Source: Auriscalpium vulgare (lineage: Eukaryota > Basidiomycota > Agaricomycetes > Russulales > Auriscalpiaceae). From it: DNA of 64,000 bases. This document shows, piece by piece, positions 55,278 through 64,000 of the stretch (positions are counted from its first letter, which is position 1; every line of letters begins with the position of its first letter). Where the stretch lies: the NCBI GenBank assembly GCA_019915015.1, contig JAHBBC010000023.1, positions 496,001-560,000 of the forward strand, in the 5' to 3' direction. Under the pieces are notes generated by a model that was given only the letters and a program-made list of their open reading frames with translations, ran no database searches and was not told where the DNA came from. A program made the position numbers and the translations under genes.

Positions 55278-57789
55278 GTAGAATGTCGTACGCGACGTTG
55301 CGAATGACGTGGATCTGCAAGTAGATGGTAATATTCGCGATCTTGACGGGGACGTTGCGAGCTAATCCAAGCGAGCTGTCATAGTGTGTGTTGGCACTCT
55401 GAACACGAATGCGGATCGAAGGGTCGTATGCAAGGCCAAGATGGTGACAAATCTCTTCTGACATCGAGATAATCTGTGACCCGGGATCCAAAAGGCATTC
55501 AACTGTGTCTTTGTTGTCAATGATAGCGTCGATGGAGCGGAGCGCATGTGATTCGCGGGCGACAGTCAAGACTTTAGGCTCTTCTTCAGGGGCTAAGTCC
55601 ATCAGGTACGTCTCATATGGATCATCAATGACTAGGACGCCGGGCGGAGGGTTATTGCGATCTGGCGCGATAACACGAGGGGCAGGGACATAGTTTGCAA
55701 ACGTCTTGGCTTCAGCTTCTGCAATTGCCGCGGCGGGCGAGACTATGTCTTCTGGGACCTCTTCAACAGTGGGGAAACTGGAAATGACTTGCTCATTGAC
55801 TGCACGACGAGGTGTGACAACATCGCGATACTTCGCGCGGACCTCTGGCGAGAGTGAAAGGAGTTCCTCAGGTGTGAGCGTGATCGAGTTCGCTTTCATC
55901 GAGCGAGCAAACACTGTGTCTGCTATCTCTGTCTTGTGGACTGGAGCATTTGTCTTGTAAGCGGTGTCTCGCGCATTCGAAGGCCTGGGCGGGTCTGCAG
56001 GGACAAAGCGTGTCTGCTTGACTGGGGCGGAAGTAGCGTCACGAGCTTTGGCAAAGGGGTGCGAAGGTGTGCGAGGTGCTGATGACTGTGCTGGACTAGG
56101 AGCGGGAGCTTGCGCTGGAGCTGGAGCTTGAACTGGTGGGGCATCTTGAGTCGGCTTCACGTTCGCGGTTCGACGAGGGGGCACTTCTACGCCGTCGAAG
56201 ACCAACTTGAACGAATCGCGAGCCTGTGGGCCTTTCAGTGCTGCTAGCTCAGCTTCAAGTGCGGCGATGCGATCTGTCGCGGAAAGCGTGAATGTCGAGA
56301 GCAGCTCAACTGCGAGCATCATCTGGGCTTGTGCGCGCTGGCCTGGGTTGCGTCGATGCCACTCCATCATGCGATCACGAAGGGTGTTGCCTGTAATAAA
56401 GCGAGGAACAAATCCTCCACCAGGTAGTATGACTCGTCCTTCATGGTTTCGCTTGACGTAGCCAGTGCGGATGTCTTCTTCGACTGCAGGACAGTTCGCG
56501 ATGTGATGATCTGGAGCGCCATCATATAGGCAACGATTCTCCGAGCGAATGGTGTCAACTGGAGCAGGTGTGGGCGTGGACAAGGCTGCTGGGACTGCGC
56601 TATTGCCTTGAATTGCTTGGGTGAGCGAACGAACGAGGGTGACAAGGAGTTCTTCTGTCTTGATCGCTGGGGCTGGCGTTAATGATGAGCTGGGTGCTAA
56701 AGCGGTGTCGTTGCGAAAGGAAGAGGCTGCTGTGCCATGTAGAACATAGTTCGTTGCGTCCTTGACGTCAGAAACAAGATAGGGGTCTTCTGGCTCCTGG
56801 TCTGGCAATTTGATCTGAAGGCGAGCATGGACACGCTGCCAAAGCTCAGCTGGGATGCCTCGAACGAATTCTCGTTGTTGCTGGAGGTCTGAGAGGCGCT
56901 TGTGCTTGATAAGATAGCTGGAGAGCGTCAAGAAGTCGCGATGGAATGTTGCGAACTCTTCCAGTGTCGAGATTCCGTTGGCGCGACGTTCCGCGACGAG
57001 GTGCTCAAGGTCTGCAACTGAATATGCTTTGTCTTCGCTAGCACCTGGGTAGAGCTTCGCGACAGCTTCCTTGAACTCTTTGTATGACTTGGAGGCGTCG
57101 GTGAACTCTGTCATGGCGTCGAAAAGATCGGCTACTTCGATAGGGACATAACTCTGTGCCCAAGTCTTCTTCTCTTCATCCTTGGTGATTGAGCAACGAA
57201 GGAATAGGATTTCAAGGTCTGCAAAGAACCTGCGGATTGAACGAGGCTGTTCTGGGGTAAATATAGGGGCGGTGCGATCACCACGAGCTGGCATAAGCGT
57301 AGTCATCGCGATAAAAGGTTGGGGATTGGTGATAGGGACTTGAACGGTGTGTGTGCGACGGTTCGCGATATAAACGGCGGGCGATGGAAGACGACTGGTG
57401 ATGGCTGGAGGTGTGGAAATAGGCTGGGGCGATGGCGAAGGCAGAGTGCGCGATGTGACGGGATGTAACAAGGGGAGAGGCGACGATGGGAAGCTTCCTG
57501 GAAACGGTGGAGAGTCTTCTAATGGATCTAGGAGGTTGATATCACTGAGAAGGTCGGAAGGAAGGTTGTTGTGTGTCGCAAATGGACTAGGGACTGAGGA
57601 AAAGAGTTCTCCTGGACTGGGGGGCCAAACGACAAACGATTCGCGAAGTTCTGCGGCTAGGGAGGAGACTCGAGTAGGATAGCGATGTCGATGTGTAGGG
57701 GGTGTGGAAGATGAACGAGAGTGATCTGAAGCAATCCTGGTAGTGCCCCTCGCGGTGGGCTCCACAAATGATGACCTATCTCGGCGCAC
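55108..57789 (-). CDS. gypsy Gag-protease polyprotein
   Basis: 893 codons. The frame's first ATG (57789) lies 20 bp inside the 5' LTR, and the reading then crosses the primer-binding site; a later ATG could be used instead. It includes a Ser/Pro-rich lead, the Gag core (RSIRRFFADLEILFLRCS, KKTWAQSYVPIEVADLF, FHRDFLTLSSYLIKHKRLSD, QREFVRGIPAELWQRV), a CCHC-like knuckle (CLYDGAPDHHIANCPA), a Pro/Ala-rich linker, and a C-terminal retropepsin (TVECLLDPGSQIISMSEEIC, NVAYDILLGRPFDVI). Unlike most retropepsins the active site reads DPGS rather than DTGA/DSGA, a variant I recall in basidiomycete gypsy elements. It ends FPRGHHRFRVSQETTFAA. Confidence 0.9.
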   Translation of the reverse strand: MRRDRSSFVEPTARGTTRIASDHSRSSSTPPTHRHRYPTRVSSLAAELRESFVVWPPSPGELFSSVPSPFATHNNLPSDLLSDINLLDPLEDSPPFPGSFPSSPLPLLHPVTSRTLPSPSPQPISTPPAITSRLPSPAVYIANRRTHTVQVPITNPQPFIAMTTLMPARGDRTAPIFTPEQPRSIRRFFADLEILFLRCSITKDEEKKTWAQSYVPIEVADLFDAMTEFTDASKSYKEFKEAVAKLYPGASEDKAYSVADLEHLVAERRANGISTLEEFATFHRDFLTLSSYLIKHKRLSDLQQQREFVRGIPAELWQRVHARLQIKLPDQEPEDPYLVSDVKDATNYVLHGTAASSFRNDTALAPSSSLTPAPAIKTEELLVTLVRSLTQAIQGNSAVPAALSTPTPAPVDTIRSENRCLYDGAPDHHIANCPAVEEDIRTGYVKRNHEGRVILPGGGFVPRFITGNTLRDRMMEWHRRNPGQRAQAQMMLAVELLSTFTLSATDRIAALEAELAALKGPQARDSFKLVFDGVEVPPRRTANVKPTQDAPPVQAPAPAQAPAPSPAQSSAPRTPSHPFAKARDATSAPVKQTRFVPADPPRPSNARDTAYKTNAPVHKTEIADTVFARSMKANSITLTPEELLSLSPEVRAKYRDVVTPRRAVNEQVISSFPTVEEVPEDIVSPAAAIAEAEAKTFANYVPAPRVIAPDRNNPPPGVLVIDDPYETYLMDLAPEEEPKVLTVARESHALRSIDAIIDNKDTVECLLDPGSQIISMSEEICHHLGLAYDPSIRIRVQSANTHYDSSLGLARNVPVKIANITIYLQIHVIRNVAYDILLGRPFDVITESVVRNFKNEDQTVTLRNPNSTAVVTVPTFPRGHHRFRVSQETTFAA
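57746..57764 (-). promoter_or_regulatory. gypsy primer-binding site
   Basis: The minus strand reads TGGAGCCCACCGCGAGGGG four bases after the LTR. It is complementary to a tRNA 3' end terminating in CCA with U as the discriminator base. The tRNA identity is not determined. Confidence 0.7.
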
Positions 57790-58946
57790 AGGCGGTCAGA
57801 TGGCAAAACAAACCACAAAACCAACTCCTGCTGGCTCGAGCGGTGCTAGTAACAGGTTGGGGGCGCGTCCCAGGACCTACAGATGACTCGGGGAGAGGCG
57901 TGAACGCTGGGGGGAAGTCGCTAGGTGACTTGGAGGGCGATAGGACAATGGACAAGGTGATCTGGGATGGAAGTCGACACTGCTGGTGCGGAACAGGACG
58001 TTGCGATGTGTAGCGAGCTTGAGAATACCTTGCTGGAGGGCTGAGACGATGGGGGAACAAAGGCGAGGACGAGGGGACAAGGGGACAAGGTGATACGAAG
58101 GTCGCGACGTAACACGATAACGCTGGACGAGGTGAAAACAATGTGCTCTGCGAAGTTGAAGGCTTGTAAACGTGGGCTCTGCGAAGGTGAAGGCTATAAT
58201 CTTGGGCGCTGCGAAGTTGAAGGTCGAGGTCGATGTTGAACGCGATAAAACGATGTTGCAAAGGTTTGAGACGTTGACTCTGGAGGGGAGAAGTTGTCTG
58301 ATATTCAGTGGCCTAGCTACCAACAGATATACACGGGAAACATGGATCTGTGGCTACTGTGAGTCATCTGGTAAGTATGGGGATAGTGAGACATTCTAGA
58401 AGGCGTATCCAATCAGAAACAAGCATCGCGACGTATCGGAACAGCAAGGCTGTGCTATCTCCATGTGAAACTCCGAGATATGCGGATCGCGACGTATCGG
58501 AAACCATCAAACCGGAACATTGCTCTGAGACACTGCATCTAGACCGGACCCTGGGACCTGTGGGTGACGTGTCGAGGGGCTGCGCAACGCTAGGACGCTC
58601 TGGGAACGAGGTGGGAGGCGAGTGCAACATGTGTAGAGCTGAGGGCAACAAGGGGATGTATGCGCGAGACATTGCGACGTGCGCACAGAATGCTAATGGC
58701 TGGCTCAGAATGTCTTGGTGACTTGGGGGGCGTGTACACATGACTTGGGGACTTGTGCAATCGTCCTGCGTGGCCTGGATGGTAGAGAATCGATGGAGAC
58801 GTCAAGGAGTATAGGCCTGTGTTGCTACAAGTGTGCTAGCGTCTTGGCTGGAACTGCGAGCGCGATGTGTTGCGATAGTCGATGTTGAGGCAATAGAACG
58901 TGCCAAAAATGCGAAAACAGAAGCCACCCGCGCTGGGGGCGTATCA
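57769..58946 (-). repeat. gypsy 5' LTR
   Basis: 1,178 bp, matching 50042-51219 throughout by eye: every open frame in one copy recurs with the same residues in the other. It is flanked outward by GCGC, as is the partner. Confidence 0.95.
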
Positions 58947-60260
58947 GCGCGCAAGACGTCGTGCCGCCGGCCCGCGGATATCTGCAACGGCACGGTCCCA
59001 TTAGCATGCATGGATGGCGGAGATCAGGAAGATGGACTTACCTGGAGTGCTCCCCGCATGCAATGCGACGAGAGGCGCTGCGCTTCGCGACGCGGCACTG
59101 CGCGCGGAATAGGGCGCGCACCCCGATCTCGCACTCGCAATGTGCACCCGGCCGTCCGCACCGTCCTGACCCTCGCTTGGCATAGCGCCCGCTGCCTGGT
59201 CGTCGCGCCGGCCAATTGCGCAATCGGCGGCGGTAGCTGCGTGTCAAGTGGACGTTGCACGCGAGCATACACGCCTGTCGCCATGGTGACAGGTTGAGCA
59301 CAGGGGCGCAAGATGAGGGCTGGTGAAGTTGGGAGGGCGGGACAGAGGCTGCGGGCTTAGAGGGGGCTCTTCGGTTGGCAAGGCGGCGCGCTGTTTGCAG
59401 GACGTGCGAGGGAGGGGTGAGTAAGAAGGCGACGAGAGCGGGAAGAGATGCCACGCACCATCGCAGTCTCTGGCGCGCCTCGCCGCTGCCACCCGTCTCC
59501 CCAAAGCGTCACCACAGGCGACCGTTTGATGAGGGCGAATGTTTGGCGAGGTTGAGTTGGCGCGGGCGATTGGGTTGGCACGGGTGGTTGAGTGGCAGCT
59601 GGCGGGCGGGCATGAAGATGGTGGCGAGGGAGTGCGGGTGAGGAGCGTGCGGGGCATTGGATGGCGGGGTTGTGCGCCTTGTGCGAGGGGTGTAGTTAGT
59701 GGGAACATCACCCGCTCTGCCCATCCTGTCAGCTGTTGCTCAAGCTCAAAGCGAAGAACACGTACCCGTGAAACTCATGCATACAGCCTCGTCGAACCGC
59801 TTCGACTCCACTCACTCCAACACTTCGTCTACAGTCCAATCAATTGGATGCACGTGTTTCGCTTTGCTGAGCTTTGAGATCAGAGGGTGCGGAGGGTGTG
59901 GCAGCGGCGGTGGTTGAGCTGGAGCGGTGCAGGCAAGCTGGGGCGGCGGCGGACGAGCTGGGGGGAACGAGGTGGTGCTGCGGGCGCGGTTAGAGGCAGT
60001 GCAATCTCGTAGTAGAAGCTGTACACAAACTCACCTTACCTGGGTGCGCGTTGACGGGCGTGACGAGGAGGGAATGCGACGCACAATGACGGAGGACAGT
60101 GAGTGTGGGCAGGACAACGTGAGCCCTGGGTGCGAGGTCGGGCCGGCCGGACGACCGAAACCGGATATCAAACCGGCGATCAAACCGGCACTCGGCGACC
60201 ATGACCGAATAGATGCAGGCACAACCCCGAAAAACCCCCTAGTAAACGATTCAACTTCGT
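58947..60260 (-). pseudogene. right part of the fragment-bearing insertion, SAM-like fragment
   Basis: On the minus strand around 59775-59880 the text IDWTVDEVLEWVESKRFDE and AVCMSFTG resembles the start of a SAM domain as in Boi-type polarity proteins. A plausible GT..AG intron follows. A second intron-like segment (GTAAGT.. TGCTAAT.. TTGCAG) lies at about 58982-59041. The rest is GC-rich and frame-broken. The SAM assignment is weak; the presence of intron signals suggests capture of genomic DNA rather than cDNA. Confidence 0.35.
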
Positions 60261-60265
60261 AAACT
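60261..60265. repeat. target-site duplication AAACT, right copy
   Basis: Second copy of the 5-bp duplication flanking the insertion in the LINE. Confidence 0.8.
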
Positions 60266-63010
60266 CAGGGAATCGTAACTTTCATCAAAACAGTAAAATC
60301 CCTGTATGAACATGCCTATACAACCGTCAACATAAACGGATACTTCAGCGACAACATACACATAACCAGAGGGGTCCGACAAGGCGACCCACTGTCGTGC
60401 CTGCTATTCAACCTCGCTATAGAGCCGCTCGCATGCATGTTCCGACAAGCACCGAACGTGAAGGGATTCAAAATCCCGGGCCTAATGGACAAAGTCGTCA
60501 TCAATCTCTTCGCAGACGATACACTGCTGTACCTGTCGGCAGAAGATAAGTACGAGGACGTCACGGAGATCCTCTCGCGCTGGTGCGCCGCATCGGGAGC
60601 AAAGTTCAATATCCTAAAGACGGAGATCATACCGATTGGTACCCCAGAACACCGAGCTACCGTAACTGCCACAAGAAAACTGAACGTGGACGACGCACCC
60701 ATTGAAGAAGCAATAAAAATTACCGAAGACGGACACTCCGCACGGTATCTGGGCACATGGATAGGAAATGATGCCGACGATGCCATCCCATGGGGCCCAG
60801 TACTGGACAAAATAAATACATACCTGACACGGTGGAAGCAAACATTCCCGTCAATCATGGCTAAGAAACATATAGTTCAGATGTTCGCAGGAGGGTGCTC
60901 ACAATTCCTAGCGAAAGCGCAGGGGATGCCGAAACACATCGAGGAGGCACTGATCAAACTGATAAAGAACTTTGTCTGGTCAGAAGACACGAGGACGGCG
61001 CCGATTGACCTGACACACCTCTACCGCCCGAAAGAACAAGGAGGGATCGACCTCCTGGATATCAAAGCCCGAAACGAAGCCATCGAACTTATGTGGCTGA
61101 AGGACTACCTGGACCTGACAGAATCACGACCGGCGTGGGCGTATCTGACAGACACCCTGATTAAACGCACGCTCAAAGATGTACACACAGTGGCGCACCT
61201 GAACACTTTCCTGCAAACATGGACCCCCCCGCTGCGAGGACGGACGGATGAAACAAAACTACCAAGAGAAATTGTAAGAATGCTGAGCACAGCGAAGACA
61301 TACAACGCACAATTCGCAGTCCTTAAAATGTCCAAGGAGCTGAAGAGACAACTCCCGGCATGGTACCACCTTGGAACCACTAAACCCAAGCCGATAGCCG
61401 TCAAATCGAAATGCCTGATCTACACACATAAGGTTAAATATGTGGACGACCTAGAAAAGATGGCAGAAAGACTGTTACCCAATAGACCAAGACGACCCCA
61501 TTACCCCATCGCGCGATGCGCGTGCGCGCCATGTAAGGAAGACGCACGAAGAGGCTGCCCAAACCCACACAAATGCGCCCAAGAAGCGAAGGAAATTCTG
61601 CGCAGAATGGATCCGAAGACAAACTTAGCGACGGAGTCGCCAAAGGACGGACTGACGCTCACCAAGAGACGCCGTGATAAGAACCTCAGAGCAATGGAAA
61701 ACAAAACGGCTGCCGTCCTGTTTAACCCGACAGTAACGGCAACGAAATCTTTCGCGGACTGCTTCCGGGTCTTCACAGAACCAGACGTGATAACGCCCAT
61801 CCCAGCACACCGACTGACGCAAGCCCCGCGCGGCCTGAACCACCAAGACGAACCCCTGGTGGTATACACCGACGGTTCGTGCATGAATAACGGAAAGATG
61901 AACTCAAGATGCGGCAGCGGCATATGGGTTAGTGAGAATAACCCACTGAATATGGCCGCCCGCATCGGAGGGACAGCGAAGACAAACCAGACCGGAGAAC
62001 TCGCGGCAGTAATCCTGGCACTCACGCGCCTAGACAATTTCAGGCCAATACACTTCAAAACGGACTCGGAGTACGTCAAAAAAGGACTCACCGAACGCTT
62101 CCAGAACTGGGAAGATAATGGCTGGATCAAAATGAGTAACAAGGACCTATTCAAAAAGGCTTTGGACTTACTGAGGAGACGCTCCGCACCCACCTGGTTC
62201 GAGTGGGTAAAGGGACACAGCGGTGATCCCGGAAACGAGGGAGCAGACGAGCTCGCCGACGAAGGAGCAAACAAAGATGCCCCGACTGAACTGGACCTTA
62301 GCATTAAACCGGAGTGGAACCTCACAGGAGCAAAACTGTCCACACTCACGCAAGCGACCGCCTATCACGGCATACGTGAACGAGCCAGCCGAGACAAAAG
62401 GACGGGCCCACAAGCGCAACTGAACCTTGCGCGCGACGCTTTGGAAGCTTTCACGGGACACTTAGAAACAGATCCTTCTCTTTGGAAAGGCATAACGCAC
62501 CAAGATATCAGACGGCCGATACGAACCTTCCTATTCCGCGCGTACCACAACAGCTACAAGCTGGGAGACTTCTGGGCCAAAATCCAAGACTATGAAAAAG
62601 CACGATGCGAAGCATGCGATGACCCAGAAGAGTCACTAACGCACATACTTTTCGAATGCGAAGACGGAGCACAAAACACTATCTGGAAATTAGCGAAAGA
62701 CCTCTGGCCACATGGAGACGAAACATGGCCGCACCTCTCAATGGGAATAATCCTGGCGTGCGGAAACCTTGAAGTCAGGAAACCCCGTAACGGGAGGGAA
62801 GAGGAAGAAGAACAAGAAAACAAACGGGACCCGGGCGCAACGCGCCTGCTGAAAATTATCATATCCGAATCGGCCCACCTAATCTGGCGGCTCCGGTGCG
62901 AAAGACGAATCGGGGGCCGCACACACACTGCCACCTCAATCACGAGACGATGGCATCAAGCGATCAATGACAGACTCGTAACCGACCAGATTGCGGCAGG
63001 ACCCCCGTAA
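60266..63010 (+). pseudogene. LINE ORF2, 3' part: RT core, RNase H, zinc-binding end
   Basis: Continues in phase from 47401. RT motifs: HITRGVRQGDPLSCLLFNLA, VVINLFADDTLLYLSA (FADD catalytic motif), ILKTEIIPIG, ARYLGTWIG. RNase H: LVVYTDGSCMNNGKMNSRCG, TNQTGELAAVILALTRL, FKTDSEYVKKGL, WVKGHSGDPGNEGADELAD. The C-terminal region has CEACDDPEESLTHILFEC, the zinc-knuckle-like block common in Tad1-type LINEs. No stop until 63010. The part is intact but cut off from the endonuclease. Confidence 0.85.
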
Positions 63011-63236
63011 CTCATGCCAGGGGTATGATCCGCCAAACGGGGTCAACTACCATTTTTTTTTGCGGCTCGCGACCCCTTCCAGCTACCATTCGCCCCTCAG
63101 ACCTCCGTTTGGGGTCCGTAGCTACCACGGATAGGATCATAGCTTCAAAAAAATCGTAGTTTATTGTAAAAAGCTCCGCTTTGCGTGCAGGCAGGAGGGG
63201 ATGTACTACGGATGCGCAGAGGCCTGTCAAACTGAC
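63011..63236. other. LINE 3' region and gap to the next gene
   Basis: Short 3' untranslated sequence with a T-run (63053-63060), an inverted pair built on CCAAACGGGGTC (63032-63043) and GACCTCCGTTTGGGGTCC (63100-63117), and an A-run at 63147-63153, the possible 3' end of the LINE. Confidence 0.4.
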
Positions 63237-64000
63237 CTATTCATCTGGTTCATCGTCACCCGCCTGTTCAAGACCCGCCTTGACCCTCCCACTAAGCTCC
63301 TTGATAGCACGAGCGATATTCGCGACGTTCTGCTTGAGGGCGACATAGCACGCGCCATCAGATTTTACCAAAGCTAGTGTTGAGCCCGAGGTTTGGAGGG
63401 GATGGTCGAGGGCATACAGGAAGTAGGACGGTTTCAGGAAGGCGAACCGAGGGATCTTGCTAGGATCGGCGAGGGAGAATTGGTTGTGTCGGACCGGCTT
63501 GAACAGTCTCACAGCGATGTAAGAAAGAGCGGTGATGCGAGACGTGTCCGAAGCCCAACCATGTTTGCCGTTCTTACCGGCCGACTTCTCGTACATGGTC
63601 AGGACTAACCAGCCATCAGCGCATGCCGAGTCATGTTGAAGATTACGACGCACCTTCTGCAAGGCAGATTGCCTCATCAACAAGAACCAAGCCATAAGAA
63701 GGCGGCATGCCAGTGTGAGCAGCGTAGAGGTGTTTGAGCGGCGTGACATTGGCCGAGTGTGCGACCTTGGGGACGTGATGCTTTGCGAAGATCGCTGCTC
63801 GCCTCCGTTCAGCCTGGCGGACGTCAATACCATGTATGTGCACTCATACAACACTAGCAGACGCACCTGATACGATGCATTTGCAGCGACCTCAGCCGCG
63901 TTTGCAGCCGTCCCTGGTGCAGGAGCAACAGCTTCTTCGCCGTTGATTGCTCCGTCTCGACCGCCCGCAGCTGGCTGCCGCCAGCGCATCGACCGACCCG
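63237..64000 (-). CDS. hypothetical protein, partial, with a probable frameshift
   Basis: Minus-strand gene entering from the right edge. The first visible exon is Ala-rich (APGTAANAAEVAANASYQ). A GT..AG intron at about 63822-63875 leads to AERRRAAIFAKHHVPKVAHS and PPSYGLVLVDEA. Near 63650-63660 the sense frame shifts by one base, continuing KVRRNLQHDSACADGWLVLT, GKHGWASDTSRITALSYIAV and FKPVRHNQFSLADPSK. The end is KELSGRVKAGLEQAGDDEPDE. I recall similar mushroom proteins of unknown function but cannot name a domain. The frameshift suggests a pseudogene or a sequence error. Confidence 0.5.
   Translation of the reverse strand, partial: GRSMRWRQPAAGGRDGAINGEEAVAPAPGTAANAAEVAANASYQVRLLVLYECTYMVLTSARLNGGEQRSSQSITSPRSHTRPMSRRSNTSTLLTLACRLLMAWFLLMRQSALQKVRRNLQHDSACADGWLVLTMYEKSAGKNGKHGWASDTSRITALSYIAVRLFKPVRHNQFSLADPSKIPRFAFLKPSYFLYALDHPLQTSGSTLALVKSDGACYVALKQNVANIARAIKELSGRVKAGLEQAGDDEPDE

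Larger units (their letters stand above)
50042..58946 (-). mobile_element. young Ty3/gypsy LTR retrotransposon
   Basis: 8,905 bp with two 1,178-bp LTRs (50042-51219, 57769-58946) starting TG and ending CA on the plus strand, read as identical by eye. The target duplication is GCGC on both sides. On the minus strand the order is Gag-protease (55108-57789), RT-RNase H (52677-55277), integrase (51468-52676), the gypsy order. A tRNA-complementary primer-binding site follows the 5' LTR and a purine tract precedes the 3' LTR. Apparently identical LTRs mean very recent insertion. Confidence 0.95.
47402..60260. mobile_element. insertion carrying host-gene fragments, itself split by gypsy
   Basis: 12,859 bp between two AAACT copies in the LINE. 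Removing the inner gypsy (8,905 bp) and one GCGC leaves about 3.95 kb. Its ends (AGCTCTTAGA.. and ..ATTCAACTTCGT) show neither inverted nor direct terminal repeats by eye. It carries decayed fragments resembling LETM1/Mdm38, MAU2/Scc4 and a SAM domain, all on the minus strand, and intron-like segments. A 5-bp duplication would suit an LTR-type or other integrase-mediated event, but no element protein is recognisable. Confidence 0.6.
42513..63010 (+). mobile_element. LINE (Tad1-like) retrotransposon split by nested insertions
   Basis: ORF1 (42513-44543) and ORF2 (45260-47401 plus 60266-63010) have the order endonuclease, RT, RNase H, as in fungal Tad1-type LINEs. ORF2 is interrupted within RT by 12,859 bp (47402-60260) flanked by the duplication AAACT (47397-47401, 60261-60265). 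The reading frame is in phase on the two sides when one AAACT is counted. Coordinates give the coding span; the untranslated ends are not delimited. T-rich and A-rich runs lie at 63053-63060 and 63147-63153. Confidence 0.9.

Noticed and set aside
47402..60260. Outer insertion as a Helitron
   Set aside because: No 5' TC / 3' CTRR ends or terminal hairpin are seen, and a 5-bp target duplication is present, which Helitrons do not make.

Overview
The window reads as nuclear DNA of a filamentous basidiomycete (Agaricomycetes-like). Short GT..AG introns of about 45-65 nt are dense, and it carries basidiomycete-typical families: Plavaka transposases, DUF6532 proteins and the group III (Nik1-type) histidine-kinase HAMP lineage. 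No tRNA, rRNA, CRISPR or prokaryotic operon is visible. Exon joins were done by eye, so exon edges are approximate unless stated.

Layout. (a) 1-4.8 kb: right part of a Plavaka-type DNA transposon: a divergent helper gene (runs off the left edge), a transposase gene with a small frame lesion near its C-terminus, and a terminus-like array of TCAGAG motifs. (b) 4.8-6.8 kb: a basidiomycete hypothetical gene on the minus strand, split by a 340-bp inverted-repeat element with target duplication. (c) 6,823-20,940: a Ty1/copia retrotransposon (minus strand, 233-bp LTRs, 5-bp duplication CTGCG) whose 5' LTR is interrupted by a complete 8,685-bp Plavaka transposon (12,035-20,719) carrying three genes. 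(d) 21.4-24.1 kb: tandem pair of HAMP-only proteins resembling the N-terminus of Nik1-type kinases. (e) 24.3-40.7 kb: the gene-rich part, with an acetamidase/formamidase, a THEM6-like thioesterase, an AYR1-like short-chain reductase, two divergent unknown genes, a small membrane protein and a GT15 mannosyltransferase. (f) 42.5-63.0 kb: a LINE (ORF1, ORF2) split inside its reverse transcriptase by a 12.9-kb insertion. That insertion holds decayed pieces of host genes (LETM1/Mdm38-like and MAU2/Scc4-like) and is itself split by a young 8.9-kb Ty3/gypsy element with same-length, apparently identical LTRs. (g) 63.2-64 kb: partial hypothetical gene.

The transposon history can be read from target duplications. 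Copia landed first and Plavaka entered its LTR. Independently, the LINE was hit by the gene-fragment element, which was then hit by gypsy. The LINE reading frame is in phase across the outer insertion. The housekeeping genes in (e) show no shared pathway. The strongest candidates for new biology are the gene-carrying Plavaka element with CTTGAG subterminal arrays, the HAMP-only tandem pair, the host-gene fragments with a retained intron, the intron-like interruptions in two retrotransposons, and the duplicated polypurine-tract segment inside gypsy pol.
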